Shown here one piece after another: positions 13,021 to 20,650 of a stretch of DNA of 29,619 nt. The notes under the pieces are model-generated. The model was not told where the DNA came from, made no database searches, and worked only from the letters and a program-made list of their open reading frames with translations. The stretch's first letter is position 1. Each line of letters opens with the position of its first letter. Where the stretch lies: the IMG/VR virus record IMGVR_UViG_3300037541_000139, positions 1 through 29,619 of that record, one strand, 5' to 3'. The position numbers were made by a program, and so were the translations under genes. The DNA is from a virus.

Positions 13021-15369
13021 TTACCTTAGCTTAGTTAACACATCAGCTTTTAACTTCTTGTCAAAGTCAGACGACTTTGCCGCAATACGTTGCTGTTCTT
13101 TACGTGCTTCAACAGCGATCCGTTCTTGCTCAACCTGTAATCTTGCTTGTGCAAGTGCAATATCTGCTGCATCTTTAGCGGCTTTTCGCTTAACTTCTTC
13201 GGCTTTGATTTGAAGTTCTGCTTGCTGCATCTGAACCATCGGGTCTTGGGCCTGTTGCATAGCCTGAGCCTGTTTGGCTTGGGCCATATTCATCTGTAAG
13301 AGCTGTGTACCTGCTTGTGCGGTCAGTCTTGAGATCTCTACCTCTACGTCATCGGGTAATTTCTCGTTAGGCGGCGGTAAAGGAACACCGATTTGCTCTT
13401 CAATTTTCTTCCTATATAGGAAAGACAGATGTTCTGCGACGTGAGCCTGTACTGCTGACGCGATTTGTTGCGCCATAGGGTTCTGGCCGATCATTTGCAT
13501 GATCATTGGGTCTTGGATAAAGGACATATGCGTCGCTATATGCGCGTCATGGTCCTGATAAATGAACGCTTTTGTGGGTTCCATCCGCAAAAACGCCATG
13601 TTTTCTGATACAGGGTCTTTTGGATGCTGATCTTCAGGTAGTGGAACCAACTTATCGGCGTTTTTCACCCCTAAAACTTCAATCATTTGCCGGTGTAACT
13701 GGGGCAAATCATAAATTTGGGGTGCTTGAGCCGCTAATTGAATGACCGCTTGGTACTGCATGATCCTTTGCGCCATGGTTGCAGCGTTTGGATCACTAAC
13801 AGGGATGATATCGACGTGTTCGTAGTCCTCTTGTTTCGCTTTGCGGTTACCACCTTCAGGGATGTAGGCATATTCTTCAGGGGTGTAGTCCCGAATAATG
13901 TCCCTTAATAGTTTAAATTCCTGTTTCATCGCCGCATGAACACGCGCTTGCACGGCACTCATGGTCTTTAACTGTCTCTCTAGAAGAGCTAAGGTCGTTC
14001 CGACTGGAGCCTGAGACGACATATCACTGACTTTCATGTCAGCAATAGAGCCTAATCGCCTTCCTTCCTCGCTTATCTTGTCTAATAAAGCAGCTAAAAC
14101 CTGTGACGGCTCCTTATAAGGAAGCGTCATGATGTTGTCTTTAATAGCACCGCTAGGTACGTCAACGTCTCTAAATTCGCCAGGTGCAATCGGGGTGTCG
14201 TCACCCTTAACTCTTAAACCTCGAGATTTGAGACCTCCGGGCAGGTTAGATAATGTCCCTGCGTCTACCAGTTGCCTGATCAACATGGTGCCTGCTCGAG
14301 CATATCCTCCAATAAGATGGATATAACCAAACCCATAGGCTCCAAATCCTGGGACGTAATCGTACTGAACTAAGTGTTGACGCTTCCTATATAAGTGATC
14401 GCCTTCACGCCAGTTACGATAAATCGATAAGACTTTGTTGGTTCCTTTATCAATCGTAATAATATAAGGAACGGCGATGTCATCATCTACTTCATAGCCA
14501 GGTAAGTTATAGTCAACCTGTATCTCACAAATGAGATATCGATCATCGTCATTAATTGAAAACCCAGTCTCGTCGGCTTTCTTTTCTTCGATGTCATTAA
14601 TAACTTTTACTGGTTCGCCAAGTTCTACATCTCTATAAAAGCCTTTTACTTGTAAACGATGGATATCGTTTTTTGTCTTACGCATCATATGGGTGACACG
14701 TTCCGCTGTCCTTGCGCCTGACGAGCCATAAGGAATAATCACGTCTTCAGCCGGAATAAATATGGATGTCTCACGTCCTAAATTAGGATCGTAGTAAACC
14801 TTTTTAAAAGCAGCGCCGCTTAGGCCTAAGTTAAACAACATCCGTTCATGTTCAGGTCTGTATTCAGGGATTGTTTCGGTTAAACGATAGTTCATATCGT
14901 CACGAACACGTTCTGCGGAGTCTTCTTTTTCTTTTGTTATCTGGCCTATGATTTCTGTTTTAACTGGGCCTTGAGCAGGAAAGGTCTCGATAATCATTTC
15001 TGATTGAAACCGCACGGCTGCTTCTGTTAATAAGGTAGAGAACACGCCACAGGCACCGTTCCAAGGTTCTGTCCTCTCTTCATATTTCATACCAAGGACT
15101 TCTAAGCCTTTGACGTACATATCGACCCAGTCTTTTCTAGATCCAATATCTGCGTCTACCTCACCCATTAAATCAGACGCCAAGGTTTGAAGTTCTGACT
15201 CCGACATATAGTCAGCCAGATTTGCATCAAAGTCTTCTGCGGTTTCTTCGCCTTGTTCTAAAACAACCTCAAGTCCATCCATGCCGATGGTTACAGACTC
15301 GGGGTTTTCAATTTCAATCTCAATTTCTGCGTCGTCAGACATCAGGGGTTCAAGGGGCTTATCTAACAT
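13021..15369 (-). CDS. Portal protein
   Basis: The 782-residue protein lies directly downstream of the large terminase with a 9-bp gap. An acidic leader precedes the core: GSRKDWVDMYVKGLEVLGMKYEERTEPWNGACGVFSTLLTEAAVRFQSEM, then ERMLFNLGLSGAAFKKVYYDP and GFGYIHLIGGYARAGTMLIRQLVDAGTLSN. I recognise this as the large portal type of podovirus-like phages, at a length near P22 gp1. The C-terminus (residues about 640-782) is Gln/Ala/Met-rich and likely a long helical barrel or coiled coil. The 12-copy ring at the head vertex is family knowledge. Confidence 0.88.
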   Translation of the reverse strand: MLDKPLEPLMSDDAEIEIEIENPESVTIGMDGLEVVLEQGEETAEDFDANLADYMSESELQTLASDLMGEVDADIGSRKDWVDMYVKGLEVLGMKYEERTEPWNGACGVFSTLLTEAAVRFQSEMIIETFPAQGPVKTEIIGQITKEKEDSAERVRDDMNYRLTETIPEYRPEHERMLFNLGLSGAAFKKVYYDPNLGRETSIFIPAEDVIIPYGSSGARTAERVTHMMRKTKNDIHRLQVKGFYRDVELGEPVKVINDIEEKKADETGFSINDDDRYLICEIQVDYNLPGYEVDDDIAVPYIITIDKGTNKVLSIYRNWREGDHLYRKRQHLVQYDYVPGFGAYGFGYIHLIGGYARAGTMLIRQLVDAGTLSNLPGGLKSRGLRVKGDDTPIAPGEFRDVDVPSGAIKDNIMTLPYKEPSQVLAALLDKISEEGRRLGSIADMKVSDMSSQAPVGTTLALLERQLKTMSAVQARVHAAMKQEFKLLRDIIRDYTPEEYAYIPEGGNRKAKQEDYEHVDIIPVSDPNAATMAQRIMQYQAVIQLAAQAPQIYDLPQLHRQMIEVLGVKNADKLVPLPEDQHPKDPVSENMAFLRMEPTKAFIYQDHDAHIATHMSFIQDPMIMQMIGQNPMAQQIASAVQAHVAEHLSFLYRKKIEEQIGVPLPPPNEKLPDDVEVEISRLTAQAGTQLLQMNMAQAKQAQAMQQAQDPMVQMQQAELQIKAEEVKRKAAKDAADIALAQARLQVEQERIAVEARKEQQRIAAKSSDFDKKLKADVLTKLR

Positions 15370-15378
15370 GGTCTATCC

Positions 15379-16866
15379 TTAATAGTAGGCTTTCCGTCGA
15401 AAGGTTTGCGGCTCATCTTCCTCGTCAGATGCCAGTCTTAAGAAGCCGCCTTGCCTGAATCGTATCAGCGCTTGAACACTTGAGTCTACGAGGTCATCAT
15501 GTTCTGCATTAGGGAATGCCGCCATTTGCTCTACGACTTCATCAGCCCAGCGGGTATCTGGTCGCCACACCTTACCTGATCGAAACAGATCCGATACTGA
15601 ATTAATCCTAACGAATTTATCGTTTCCTCTTACCGGGGTGTACTCAGAGACAGGAACTCCCATTTGTCTTAATTCAAAAACCAAAGGCGCGCCAGCAGCT
15701 TTTGCCTCGATAATGCAAGCGTCAGGTTCCCAGTATTTATACTGATTTAAAGCTTTGTCTTTTAATTCAGGAAACTCCATCCTTTTTTGGAAGGCATCTA
15801 ACATGATGATGTTAGCGTCTCGTTTATCCTCATCTTTATAAAACACACCCCATGTTGTACATGCTGAGAAGTCAGCTCGCTCACTCTTTGTAAATGCGGT
15901 GTCCCAACTCTGAATAATAAATTCACAAGGCGGCGGATCGTCTTTCTCCCATAGCTGCCACCATTCTCTTTTAATAATGGCACCTTCTTCGCCGGTTGGC
16001 TGTTGTTGATATTGTGCATTCCACTTAGAAGGAGGTAGTTCTTCCCGTAAAGCCTCGAGTTCTTTTAACGACCAAAACTCCGGCCATAAAGGATTACCAC
16101 TTGGCATAATGGCAGGGAGTTCAATGACTTCCCACTCTTCATGCTTTTCCCTTTTCGCCGCTTCGCTAATTATCTTCCCTGTAAGGTCTCTGTCCGACCA
16201 CCTTGTCATGACCACGACTATGGTCCCCCCAGGCTGAAGACGCTGTCTTGGACCTGACGTATACCACTCAAAGACCTTATCAAACACAGAAGGATCGCCT
16301 AGTGTGGCTTCCTGTTCTGAATGCGGATCATCAATAATTAAAAGATCCGCACCTTTACCCGTTACCGTACCGCCTACACCGATAGCAAAGTACTCGCCGT
16401 CATGATTCGTCGCCCACCTGCCTGCGGCTTTACTGTCCTGCCGTAAAGAAACGTTAGGAAATACTTCTGAGTACTGCTCACTCATCACTAAGTTCCTAAC
16501 CTTTCTTCCGAAGTTCACCGCCAAATCCGCCGTGTTTGATGTCTGTATTACTTTCCTTTTAGGAAACTTACCGAGATACCAACTTGGTAATAAGTAACTT
16601 GCAAACTCAGATTTTGTGTGCCTTGGTGCCAAGTTAATAATTAACCGTTTAATCTTTCCCTCAGCGATCTCTTCAAACTTCTGCCCCATCAACGCATGGT
16701 GCCTTCCACCAATAAATCCAGGCCACATCTTCTTCACGTAGTTCATGAACTTCGCTTGGCATCGCTCTCTTTCTACAGCGTTTTTATAAGCCATGACTTG
16801 ACTTAATAACTTCTCCTGCTCCGCCACAGGAAGCTTCTGTATCAAGTCATCTAATTTCATAGACAT
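15379..16866 (-). CDS. terL: Terminase large subunit
   Basis: The 495-residue packaging motor has both expected domains. The ATPase domain has a variant Walker A (LAPRHTKSE, 79-87), Walker B with catalytic acid (LLIIDDPHS, 175-183) and a coupling-type motif (VVVMTRWSDRDL). The RNase H-like nuclease domain has SWDTAF (D322), EAKAAGAPLV and NAEHDDLVDSSVQAL. The PRHTKS-type Walker A is typical of the Terminase_6 group. The start at ATG 16866 lies inside the upstream gene (20-bp overlap) and lacks a clear SD, so translation is probably coupled. ATG 16860 is an alternative. Confidence 0.95.
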   Translation of the reverse strand: MSMKLDDLIQKLPVAEQEKLLSQVMAYKNAVERERCQAKFMNYVKKMWPGFIGGRHHALMGQKFEEIAEGKIKRLIINLAPRHTKSEFASYLLPSWYLGKFPKRKVIQTSNTADLAVNFGRKVRNLVMSEQYSEVFPNVSLRQDSKAAGRWATNHDGEYFAIGVGGTVTGKGADLLIIDDPHSEQEATLGDPSVFDKVFEWYTSGPRQRLQPGGTIVVVMTRWSDRDLTGKIISEAAKREKHEEWEVIELPAIMPSGNPLWPEFWSLKELEALREELPPSKWNAQYQQQPTGEEGAIIKREWWQLWEKDDPPPCEFIIQSWDTAFTKSERADFSACTTWGVFYKDEDKRDANIIMLDAFQKRMEFPELKDKALNQYKYWEPDACIIEAKAAGAPLVFELRQMGVPVSEYTPVRGNDKFVRINSVSDLFRSGKVWRPDTRWADEVVEQMAAFPNAEHDDLVDSSVQALIRFRQGGFLRLASDEEDEPQTFRRKAYY

Positions 16867-17287
16867 ACGTAGGCCCGTGACCTAAATCCTTAATGTTCTC
16901 GTCCTTAAATAATTCTTCTTTGCTCACATAACCTTTATACCAACCACCTTCGTCGTCAATCACCATCAAGACATACAAATCACACGGACTCCTCTTCTTA
17001 TTAATCGTCGCCACTAATCTCCCCGTCTTGTACCTCGTACTCTTCACATCAATAGACTTCCCGTCTTTTGTATAAAAGTCCGCATCAGCCTTCCTTGCAC
17101 TCAAATTCACAAAGTAGTTAAACATCTTCCCAAAACAAACCTCTCCAATCATGCCGTCTATATCCGCCTGTAATCCATCTTCCATCCTTTTCATATCCAC
17201 ATGATGTTCCCTACTGTACTCATACCTCTCCCTAGCCACCATCATGACTACCTTCTTCTCCACCTCCGTTAAATCAACCCTTCTCAA
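16847..17287 (-). CDS. PD-(D/E)XK-like nuclease-fold protein
   Basis: 146 residues, likely from a TTG at 17287 (TTGA overlap with the upstream stop, AGGA seven bases before). ATG at 17245 is the next option. The central part reads DGMIGEVCFGKMFNYF, then ADADFYTKDGKSIDVKSTRYKTGRLVA and SPCDLYVLMVID. E49, D68/D70 and D80-V-K82 fit the E...D...D-x-K pattern of restriction-endonuclease-like folds. It sits directly upstream of the large terminase. It may process DNA ends, degrade host DNA or act in recombination; the fold is likely and the role is open. Confidence 0.68.
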   Translation of the reverse strand: MRRVDLTEVEKKVVMMVARERYEYSREHHVDMKRMEDGLQADIDGMIGEVCFGKMFNYFVNLSARKADADFYTKDGKSIDVKSTRYKTGRLVATINKKRSPCDLYVLMVIDDEGGWYKGYVSKEELFKDENIKDLGHGPTYVYEIR

Positions 17288-17565
17288 TCCAAATTCCTAA
17301 AGTTGATATATATAGGCCGAATCGTACGTCCTCTCTTACCTACCTTCTTAACCGCGCCGATCCTTACTAACTGGTCCACTATCCGCTTCGTATTCCCTAT
17401 CCCCATCTTCCCCCTTAAGTACGCCAATTCCCTCAACGTAGGGCTGTATTGGAACTTCTTCCAATACTCATCAATCAATATAAACATATCCCTCTGTACC
17501 GGTGACATAACTCCAATACACTCCTCAAATGTCGAATTCTTGGTGAACTTTGGTACACTGACCAT
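17284..17565 (-). CDS. LexA-type winged-helix DNA-binding protein
   Basis: 93 residues. Residues 20-86 (MSPVQRDMFILIDEYWKKFQYSPTLRELAYL, then GNTKRIVDQLVRIGAVKKV and RTIRPIYINF) follow the LexA N-terminal winged-helix pattern, including the SPT-x-RELA recognition helix region and a basic wing. The self-cleaving peptidase domain is absent, so it cannot act as classical LexA. ATG 17565 has no visible SD. The 128-bp gap upstream holds a perfect 14-bp palindrome and two direct repeats, so autoregulation of this gene and the downstream packaging genes is plausible. A DNA-recognition role in packaging is an alternative. Confidence 0.75.
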   Translation of the reverse strand: MVSVPKFTKNSTFEECIGVMSPVQRDMFILIDEYWKKFQYSPTLRELAYLRGKMGIGNTKRIVDQLVRIGAVKKVGKRGRTIRPIYINFRNLD

Positions 17566-17597
17566 TTCACATATTCTATAACCTATACCGCAAACTC

Positions 17598-17647
17598 CAT
17601 AAACGTTTATGTAGTTTTGGTATACATAGCTGTAAGTTGGTATATAT
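17598..17647. promoter_or_regulatory. Operator-like sites upstream of the LexA-like gene
   Basis: A perfect palindrome CATAAACGTTTATG lies at 17598-17611, centred about 40 bp upstream of the LexA-like start codon. Next to it are two direct repeats, TTGGTATAcAT (17617-17627) and TTGGTATAtAT (17637-17647), exactly 20 bp apart, about two helical turns. The remainder of 17566-17693 is AT-rich. A weak minus-strand promoter (TTACAG, then TACATA) would overlap the palindrome. The operator role is inference. Confidence 0.5.
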
Positions 17648-17693
17648 CCTCATACAAGATGGTACCTAATCGTACTTGGAAATTTTCGCTATT

Positions 17694-18374
17694 TTATTTA
17701 TCACTCTCAGGGTCGGAATTTTGAAAGGGGGTGGGGGTATCTGATTGGGAGGTGGATGATTCGTGGGGAATAGTATGTACATGCGGACGGGACTCCGATT
17801 CAGCGTCAGGGGGGGTGGGGGAGGGGTGGGTTCCACCCAGTTCCTGTATCAACGAGGTGGGGTCTACATCGATGGCGTGCGCCTTCAGCATGTCCGAGAG
17901 CATGTCCATGATCTGATCGCGCGCGTGTTCGCTCGATGAAACATGCGTGATTTCTTTTCGATCAACAAAGGCTGATACCTCAGCAACAGTGCCAAGTACT
18001 TTGGCCGCTGCTACTTTTTGCGCTTGTTTGGTCTCTGGATCGATCAGGGTTTGGACGAGAGACTGGATCACAAGTTCCCGAAGGGCAATAGGGGTTCGAT
18101 ATTTCGCACTCTCAATTGCCAGTTCGTAAGCTTCGATCTCTCGCTTGATTCGCTCGTCACGCATCAATGCATATGGCTGTGCGGATAACGTTCGCTTTGT
18201 TGCGTTCGCTTTGTATGCGTCTCTATATGCTTGGGCCTTAGTTGCCCCCTCTGCTACTCGTCGGGCAAAAGTACGTTGTTTGTGGGTTAACCCTCGGGAA
18301 ACGGTTTTTCCGAACAATAGTTCGTTGGGTATTGTCTCTAGACTTTCTTTTGCTTGTTTACGTGAAAGCTTCAT
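17694..18374 (-). CDS. terS: Terminase small subunit
   Basis: 226 residues. The N-terminal LTHKQRTFARRVAEGATKAQAYRDAYKANATKRTLSAQPYALMRD is the typical small-terminase helix-turn-helix region (the G-x-TKAQAYRDAY pattern). A helical oligomerisation part follows (RELVIQSLVQTLIDPETKQAQKVAAAKVLG). The last 50 residues are Ser/Pro/Thr-rich and probably disordered. It recognises phage DNA and loads the large subunit, by family knowledge. It is the first gene of the leftward operon, with a promoter at 18439-18411, and unusually is separated from the large subunit by two genes. AAGGG lies about ten bases before the ATG. Confidence 0.82.
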   Translation of the reverse strand: MKLSRKQAKESLETIPNELLFGKTVSRGLTHKQRTFARRVAEGATKAQAYRDAYKANATKRTLSAQPYALMRDERIKREIEAYELAIESAKYRTPIALRELVIQSLVQTLIDPETKQAQKVAAAKVLGTVAEVSAFVDRKEITHVSSSEHARDQIMDMLSDMLKAHAIDVDPTSLIQELGGTHPSPTPPDAESESRPHVHTIPHESSTSQSDTPTPFQNSDPESDK

Positions 18375-18410
18375 AGGCTATTGCCCTTCGGGCTAGGTTC
18401 GGATCGCGCG

Positions 18411-18439
18411 ATTCTAATGGGAACAAATGCGGAAAACAA
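18411..18439 (-). promoter_or_regulatory. Sigma70-type promoter for the terminase/structural operon
   Basis: On the minus strand TTGTTT (18439-18434) is followed after 17 bases by TAGAAT (18416-18411). It lies 37 bp or more upstream of the small-terminase ATG (18374), in the divergent gap. Confidence 0.6.
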
Positions 18440-18458
18440 CAAACCCGCTAAATATCGC

Positions 18459-18488
18459 TTGCACTGGTAAGAAAAACTGCACTACAAT
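18459..18488 (+). promoter_or_regulatory. Sigma70-type promoter for the rightward gene group
   Basis: TTGCAC (18459-18464), an 18-base spacer, then TACAAT (18483-18488). It lies 38 bp upstream of ATG 18527, which has AGGAG at 18513-18517. It is divergent from the terminase promoter, with a 19-bp gap between their -35 elements. Confidence 0.65.
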
Positions 18489-18526
18489 GGGATTTCATAC
18501 ACCAAAAGGATTAGGAGATAACACAA

Positions 18527-18793
18527 ATGAACGGATTTACAAATGCAGCGACTTGGATTGTTTTTCGTGACATGTTTTCGAATGTGATCCCGTACCAGAT
18601 TATCGGGTGCGATCGCAAGCCTTCAATCGATGAACTCTCACAATCCCTTCGTTTGATTGCCGTTAATCAAGCCTTTGATACATCAACTGAAGGCTTTGCA
18701 AGGGATTGCGCGATCGCTTTTCTTGAGGATGTAAGTTTTTTCCAGATCGCCGAAGTCATGCTTGAAAACTACTATGCAGAGGATTTTGCTTAA
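18527..18793 (+). CDS. Hypothetical early-type protein (NGFTNAATW start)
   Basis: 88 residues. The N-terminal NGFTNAATWIVFRDMF resembles small phage proteins beginning NG-x-TN-x-TW, which have no known function. A helical remainder contains IDELSQSLRLIAVNQ and acidic IAEVMLENYYAEDFA. It is the first gene behind the 18459-18488 promoter and has a good RBS, so it is likely expressed early. Its DNA carries two GCGATCGC octamers (18609 and 18710 approximately). Confidence 0.65.
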   Translation: MNGFTNAATWIVFRDMFSNVIPYQIIGCDRKPSIDELSQSLRLIAVNQAFDTSTEGFARDCAIAFLEDVSFFQIAEVMLENYYAEDFA

Positions 18794-18815
18794 TAAACCA
18801 CCAAAGGAGCAACGC

Positions 18816-18980
18816 ATGAAAACCTACACAGTCACAGTCACAGTCTCTGTTACCCGGGCAATCAGCGCCGAATCCGAGGAGGAACTGCGCGATCTGATCC
18901 TCAATGGATGTACTGACATTGACGAAGAACTGAATTGCGCCGATTACCAGATTGACATTATCGACGTCGAAGAAGAGTAA
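18816..18980 (+). CDS. Small acidic hypothetical protein (54 aa)
   Basis: I chose ATG 18816 because AAGGAG sits six bases upstream. The frame is open to 18762, but that would overlap the preceding gene. The product MKTYTVTVTVSVTRAI begins with a beta-strand and continues ESEEELRDLILNGCTDIDEELN, then YQIDIIDVEEE. The beta-helix-beta layout and acidity resemble small phage DNA-mimic or regulatory proteins, but no family is recognised. It is followed by a possible weak hairpin terminator. Confidence 0.65.
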   Translation: MKTYTVTVTVSVTRAISAESEEELRDLILNGCTDIDEELNCADYQIDIIDVEEE

Positions 18981-18991
18981 ACCGCTATAGA

Positions 18992-19019
18992 TTTGGAGCT
19001 GGTCCAAACCCTTTTTTTT
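18992..19019 (+). terminator. Possible weak terminator or attenuator
   Basis: TTTGGA (18992-18997) pairs with TCCAAA (19003-19008) around a five-base loop. Three C and eight T follow (19012-19019). The stem is short and AT-containing, so termination would be partial. The next gene's RBS (GGAG) follows directly. Confidence 0.4.
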
Positions 19020-19030
19020 GGAGTGTAAAA

Positions 19031-19327
19031 ATGCTTTTAATCAGCAAAACCTACGAAGTAATCACGCACGAATCCGCCGAGCATGGCGAAGTTGAAGAGT
19101 CAGGTTTTGAGTACGAATCCGAGTCTTTTTCTTTTCGTGATTTGGTTCGTGAGTTGCGTTATTTTCCTCACCCTTCATGTTCGGTTATCGGTCCGGGTGT
19201 TTGGGTATCGAGCGAACCCGAACAAGACTATAGGACCGGTGAGTACAGGTCCGAACACTTGCACTTTGTCGGACCGGAGAGAAAAGAAAAGTACTGGATT
19301 AAAGCCCTAAAGCTTGCCCTCAAGTAG
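19031..19327 (+). CDS. Conserved small phage protein of unknown function
   Basis: 98 residues: YEVITHESAEHGEVEESGFEYESESFSFRDLVRELR, then HPSCSVIGPGVWVSSEPEQDYRTGEYRSEHLHF and KEKYWIKALKLAL. I recall this pattern (YEVIT-ESAE-GE, S-W-SSEP-DYRTGE, KYW-KA) from small proteins in phage early regions, always without a function. GGAG lies about eight bases upstream of ATG 19031. A hairpin with a short T-run follows the stop. Confidence 0.7.
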   Translation: MLLISKTYEVITHESAEHGEVEESGFEYESESFSFRDLVRELRYFPHPSCSVIGPGVWVSSEPEQDYRTGEYRSEHLHFVGPERKEKYWIKALKLALK

Positions 19328-19334
19328 TTCAATT

Positions 19335-19357
19335 AAAGCCCTTCGCGGAGGGCTTTT
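19335..19357 (+). terminator. Probable intrinsic terminator
   Basis: AAAGCCCT (19335-19342) pairs with AGGGCTTT (19349-19356) around a six-base loop, followed by only a short T-run (TTTT). It lies 8 bp after the stop of the preceding gene and 25 bp before the GP88-type gene. It is likely a partial terminator. Confidence 0.6.
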
Positions 19358-19381
19358 GTGGACCTACTACGGAGATAACAA

Positions 19382-20050
19382 ATGAGACTTAGAGAAAATC
19401 ACCCGGCACTCGAACATGCCGTCACAATACACCCGAAGACGGTTAAACCCTTAGCCGACTATGCTTCGCGACTACTCAAGCCTGCTAGCGGCAATGCCAA
19501 GCTTGGTGCGGGTTCGAACGTCGTCACCAAGGGAAAATGGTCCGGCATGGCCATGTATACGTTAACCCTCGAGGAAAGGGCTACATGCTCCCGGACATGT
19601 CAGCAATGGGCTAGGTGTTTTGGGAACAATATGGGGTTCGCTCACCGTATCTCATCCGACGAACCCGAATTACTCGAAATGAGACTTAATGACGAACTCG
19701 AGCATTTGTCGCGGGTACATCCTGACGGTTTTGTAATCCGCCTTCATGTCTTAGGTGATTTTTATAGTCCGGAGTACGTAAACTTTTGGGCTAATGCCCT
19801 TCGGGCATACCCTGCACTACATGTCTTCGGGTACACCCATAGGACCGAAGGTCCGATCGCCGAAGCCATAGCCGAGAATTTGCAGACTGACCGAGCATGG
19901 ATCCGATGGTCCGACAAAGGCGGTGAAATGTCCGCTAATGTTCACGGCGAAGGTATAACATGCCCGGAGCAAACCGGGAAAACCTCCTCATGCCTGACAT
20001 GCGGGCTTTGTTGGACCACCACCAAGGCAATAGCCTTTATCGAGCATTAG
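19382..20050 (+). CDS. GP88-family phage protein (Cys-rich)
   Basis: The 222-residue protein carries the full GP88 pattern as I recall it (PF17338 from memory, named after mycobacteriophage gp88). It has LGAGSNVVTKGKWSG, then LTLEERATCSRTCQQWARCFGNNMGFAHR, IRLHVLGDFYSPEYVNFW, VFGYTHR and CPEQTGKTSSCLTCGLCW. Seven cysteines fall in two groups (69, 73, 79 and 194, 204, 207, 210), suggesting a metal or Fe-S site. No activity is known to me. RBS GGAG lies eleven bases upstream. It lies about 1.3 kb upstream of the dpdA-like gene on the same strand, so a link to nucleic-acid modification is possible but unproven. Confidence 0.8.
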   Translation: MRLRENHPALEHAVTIHPKTVKPLADYASRLLKPASGNAKLGAGSNVVTKGKWSGMAMYTLTLEERATCSRTCQQWARCFGNNMGFAHRISSDEPELLEMRLNDELEHLSRVHPDGFVIRLHVLGDFYSPEYVNFWANALRAYPALHVFGYTHRTEGPIAEAIAENLQTDRAWIRWSDKGGEMSANVHGEGITCPEQTGKTSSCLTCGLCWTTTKAIAFIEH

Positions 20051-20051
20051 C

Positions 20052-20180
20052 ATGAAAGTCTACGTACTCATGGCAGGCGTCGATGTTATCGGCGTCTTTA
20101 CCACCGAAGCTTTAGCCTTTCAAGCCGCGCGCAAGTTGGGCCTTCGGTCCTACGTTATCGACGATTTCATCCTGAAATGA
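20052..20180 (+). CDS. Small hypothetical protein (42 aa)
   Basis: ATG 20052 to TGA 20178-20180 encodes MKVYVLMAGVDVIGVFTTEA, then LAFQAARKLGLRSYVIDDF and a short end. The V-x-GVF-TTEA-A pattern resembles tiny phage proteins I recall with a beta-alpha-beta layout and no known function. It starts one base after the GP88 stop, and its own stop overlaps the next start (ATGA). This coupled spacing supports coding. Confidence 0.6.
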   Translation: MKVYVLMAGVDVIGVFTTEALAFQAARKLGLRSYVIDDFILK

Positions 20181-20341
20181 ACCGAACCGCCGAAAAGGTT
20201 ATCGACATGTACAGCGAACATGCTTATGTCTTTTGCGTGTACATGGCAAGCAAGTTTTCATCCGACAGCCTAGGCTATCGATATTGGCTAGGCGTCGCTC
20301 AATTAGTAGACCAAAAGGAGAATCAACATGATGCCCAATAG
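20177..20341 (+). CDS. Small hypothetical protein (54 aa)
   Basis: ATG 20177 overlaps the preceding TGA and the frame runs to TAG 20339-20341. The product begins MNRTAEKVIDMYSEHAYVFC and continues VYMASKFSSDSLGYRYWLGV. It is mostly helical and has no recognised motif. Its last 14 bases overlap the next gene's start. Translation coupling and sense-strand position make it plausible, but support is limited to spacing. Confidence 0.5.
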   Translation: MNRTAEKVIDMYSEHAYVFCVYMASKFSSDSLGYRYWLGVAQLVDQKENQHDAQ

Positions 20342-20549
20342 GACGGCCGACGAGATGTTGTTTGAGTACGGATCCCGACTCACTCAAGATCAACGCGATT
20401 TTCTCTATGCGTTCATCCAGATTTGGGAGTTCGTAGACCGTCACGGTCAAAACCTCGAACCCTTAGTCGATATCTATGACCATTGGATTAACACTCAGAT
20501 TCTGGAAGGCAAAAAATCAGACGCTGAATTTTTGGAGTCGCTATGCTAG
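20328..20549 (+). CDS. Small hypothetical protein (73 aa)
   Basis: ATG 20328 has AAGGAG seven bases upstream (20315-20320). The product MMPNRTADEMLFEYGSRLTQ is followed by DQRDFLYAFIQIWEFVDRHG and acidic helical sequence ending AEFLESLC. No family is recognised. Its stop overlaps the following small frame by 7 bp. Confidence 0.6.
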   Translation: MMPNRTADEMLFEYGSRLTQDQRDFLYAFIQIWEFVDRHGQNLEPLVDIYDHWINTQILEGKKSDAEFLESLC

Positions 20550-20650
20550 ATCATCGCCAAAAGTACGCACTCGAAATGGCAGTTTACGAGCTGGTCAACG
20601 CCGTCCAATCTACCCGGGCAACCAACAATGGGGAACAATATGAATATTGA
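20543..20650 (+). CDS. Possible very small protein (35 aa)
   Basis: ATG 20543 to TGA 20648-20650 encodes MLDHRQKYALEMAVYELVNA followed by VQSTRATNNGEQYEY. GGAG lies six bases upstream. The overlap layout matches the neighbours, but length and composition give little independent support. It may instead be part of the leader of the next gene. Confidence 0.4.
   Translation: MLDHRQKYALEMAVYELVNAVQSTRATNNGEQYEY

Noticed and set aside
17284-17565. LexA or lysogeny repressor
   Set aside because: Only the winged-helix domain is present; no peptidase domain, no integrase or other repressor is seen. Lysogeny is not supported.
19796-19806. GCCCTTCGGGC hairpins at 19796 and 18383 as terminators
   Set aside because: No T-runs follow; one lies inside the GP88 coding sequence and the other in the terminase leader. 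Likely chance or codon-driven.
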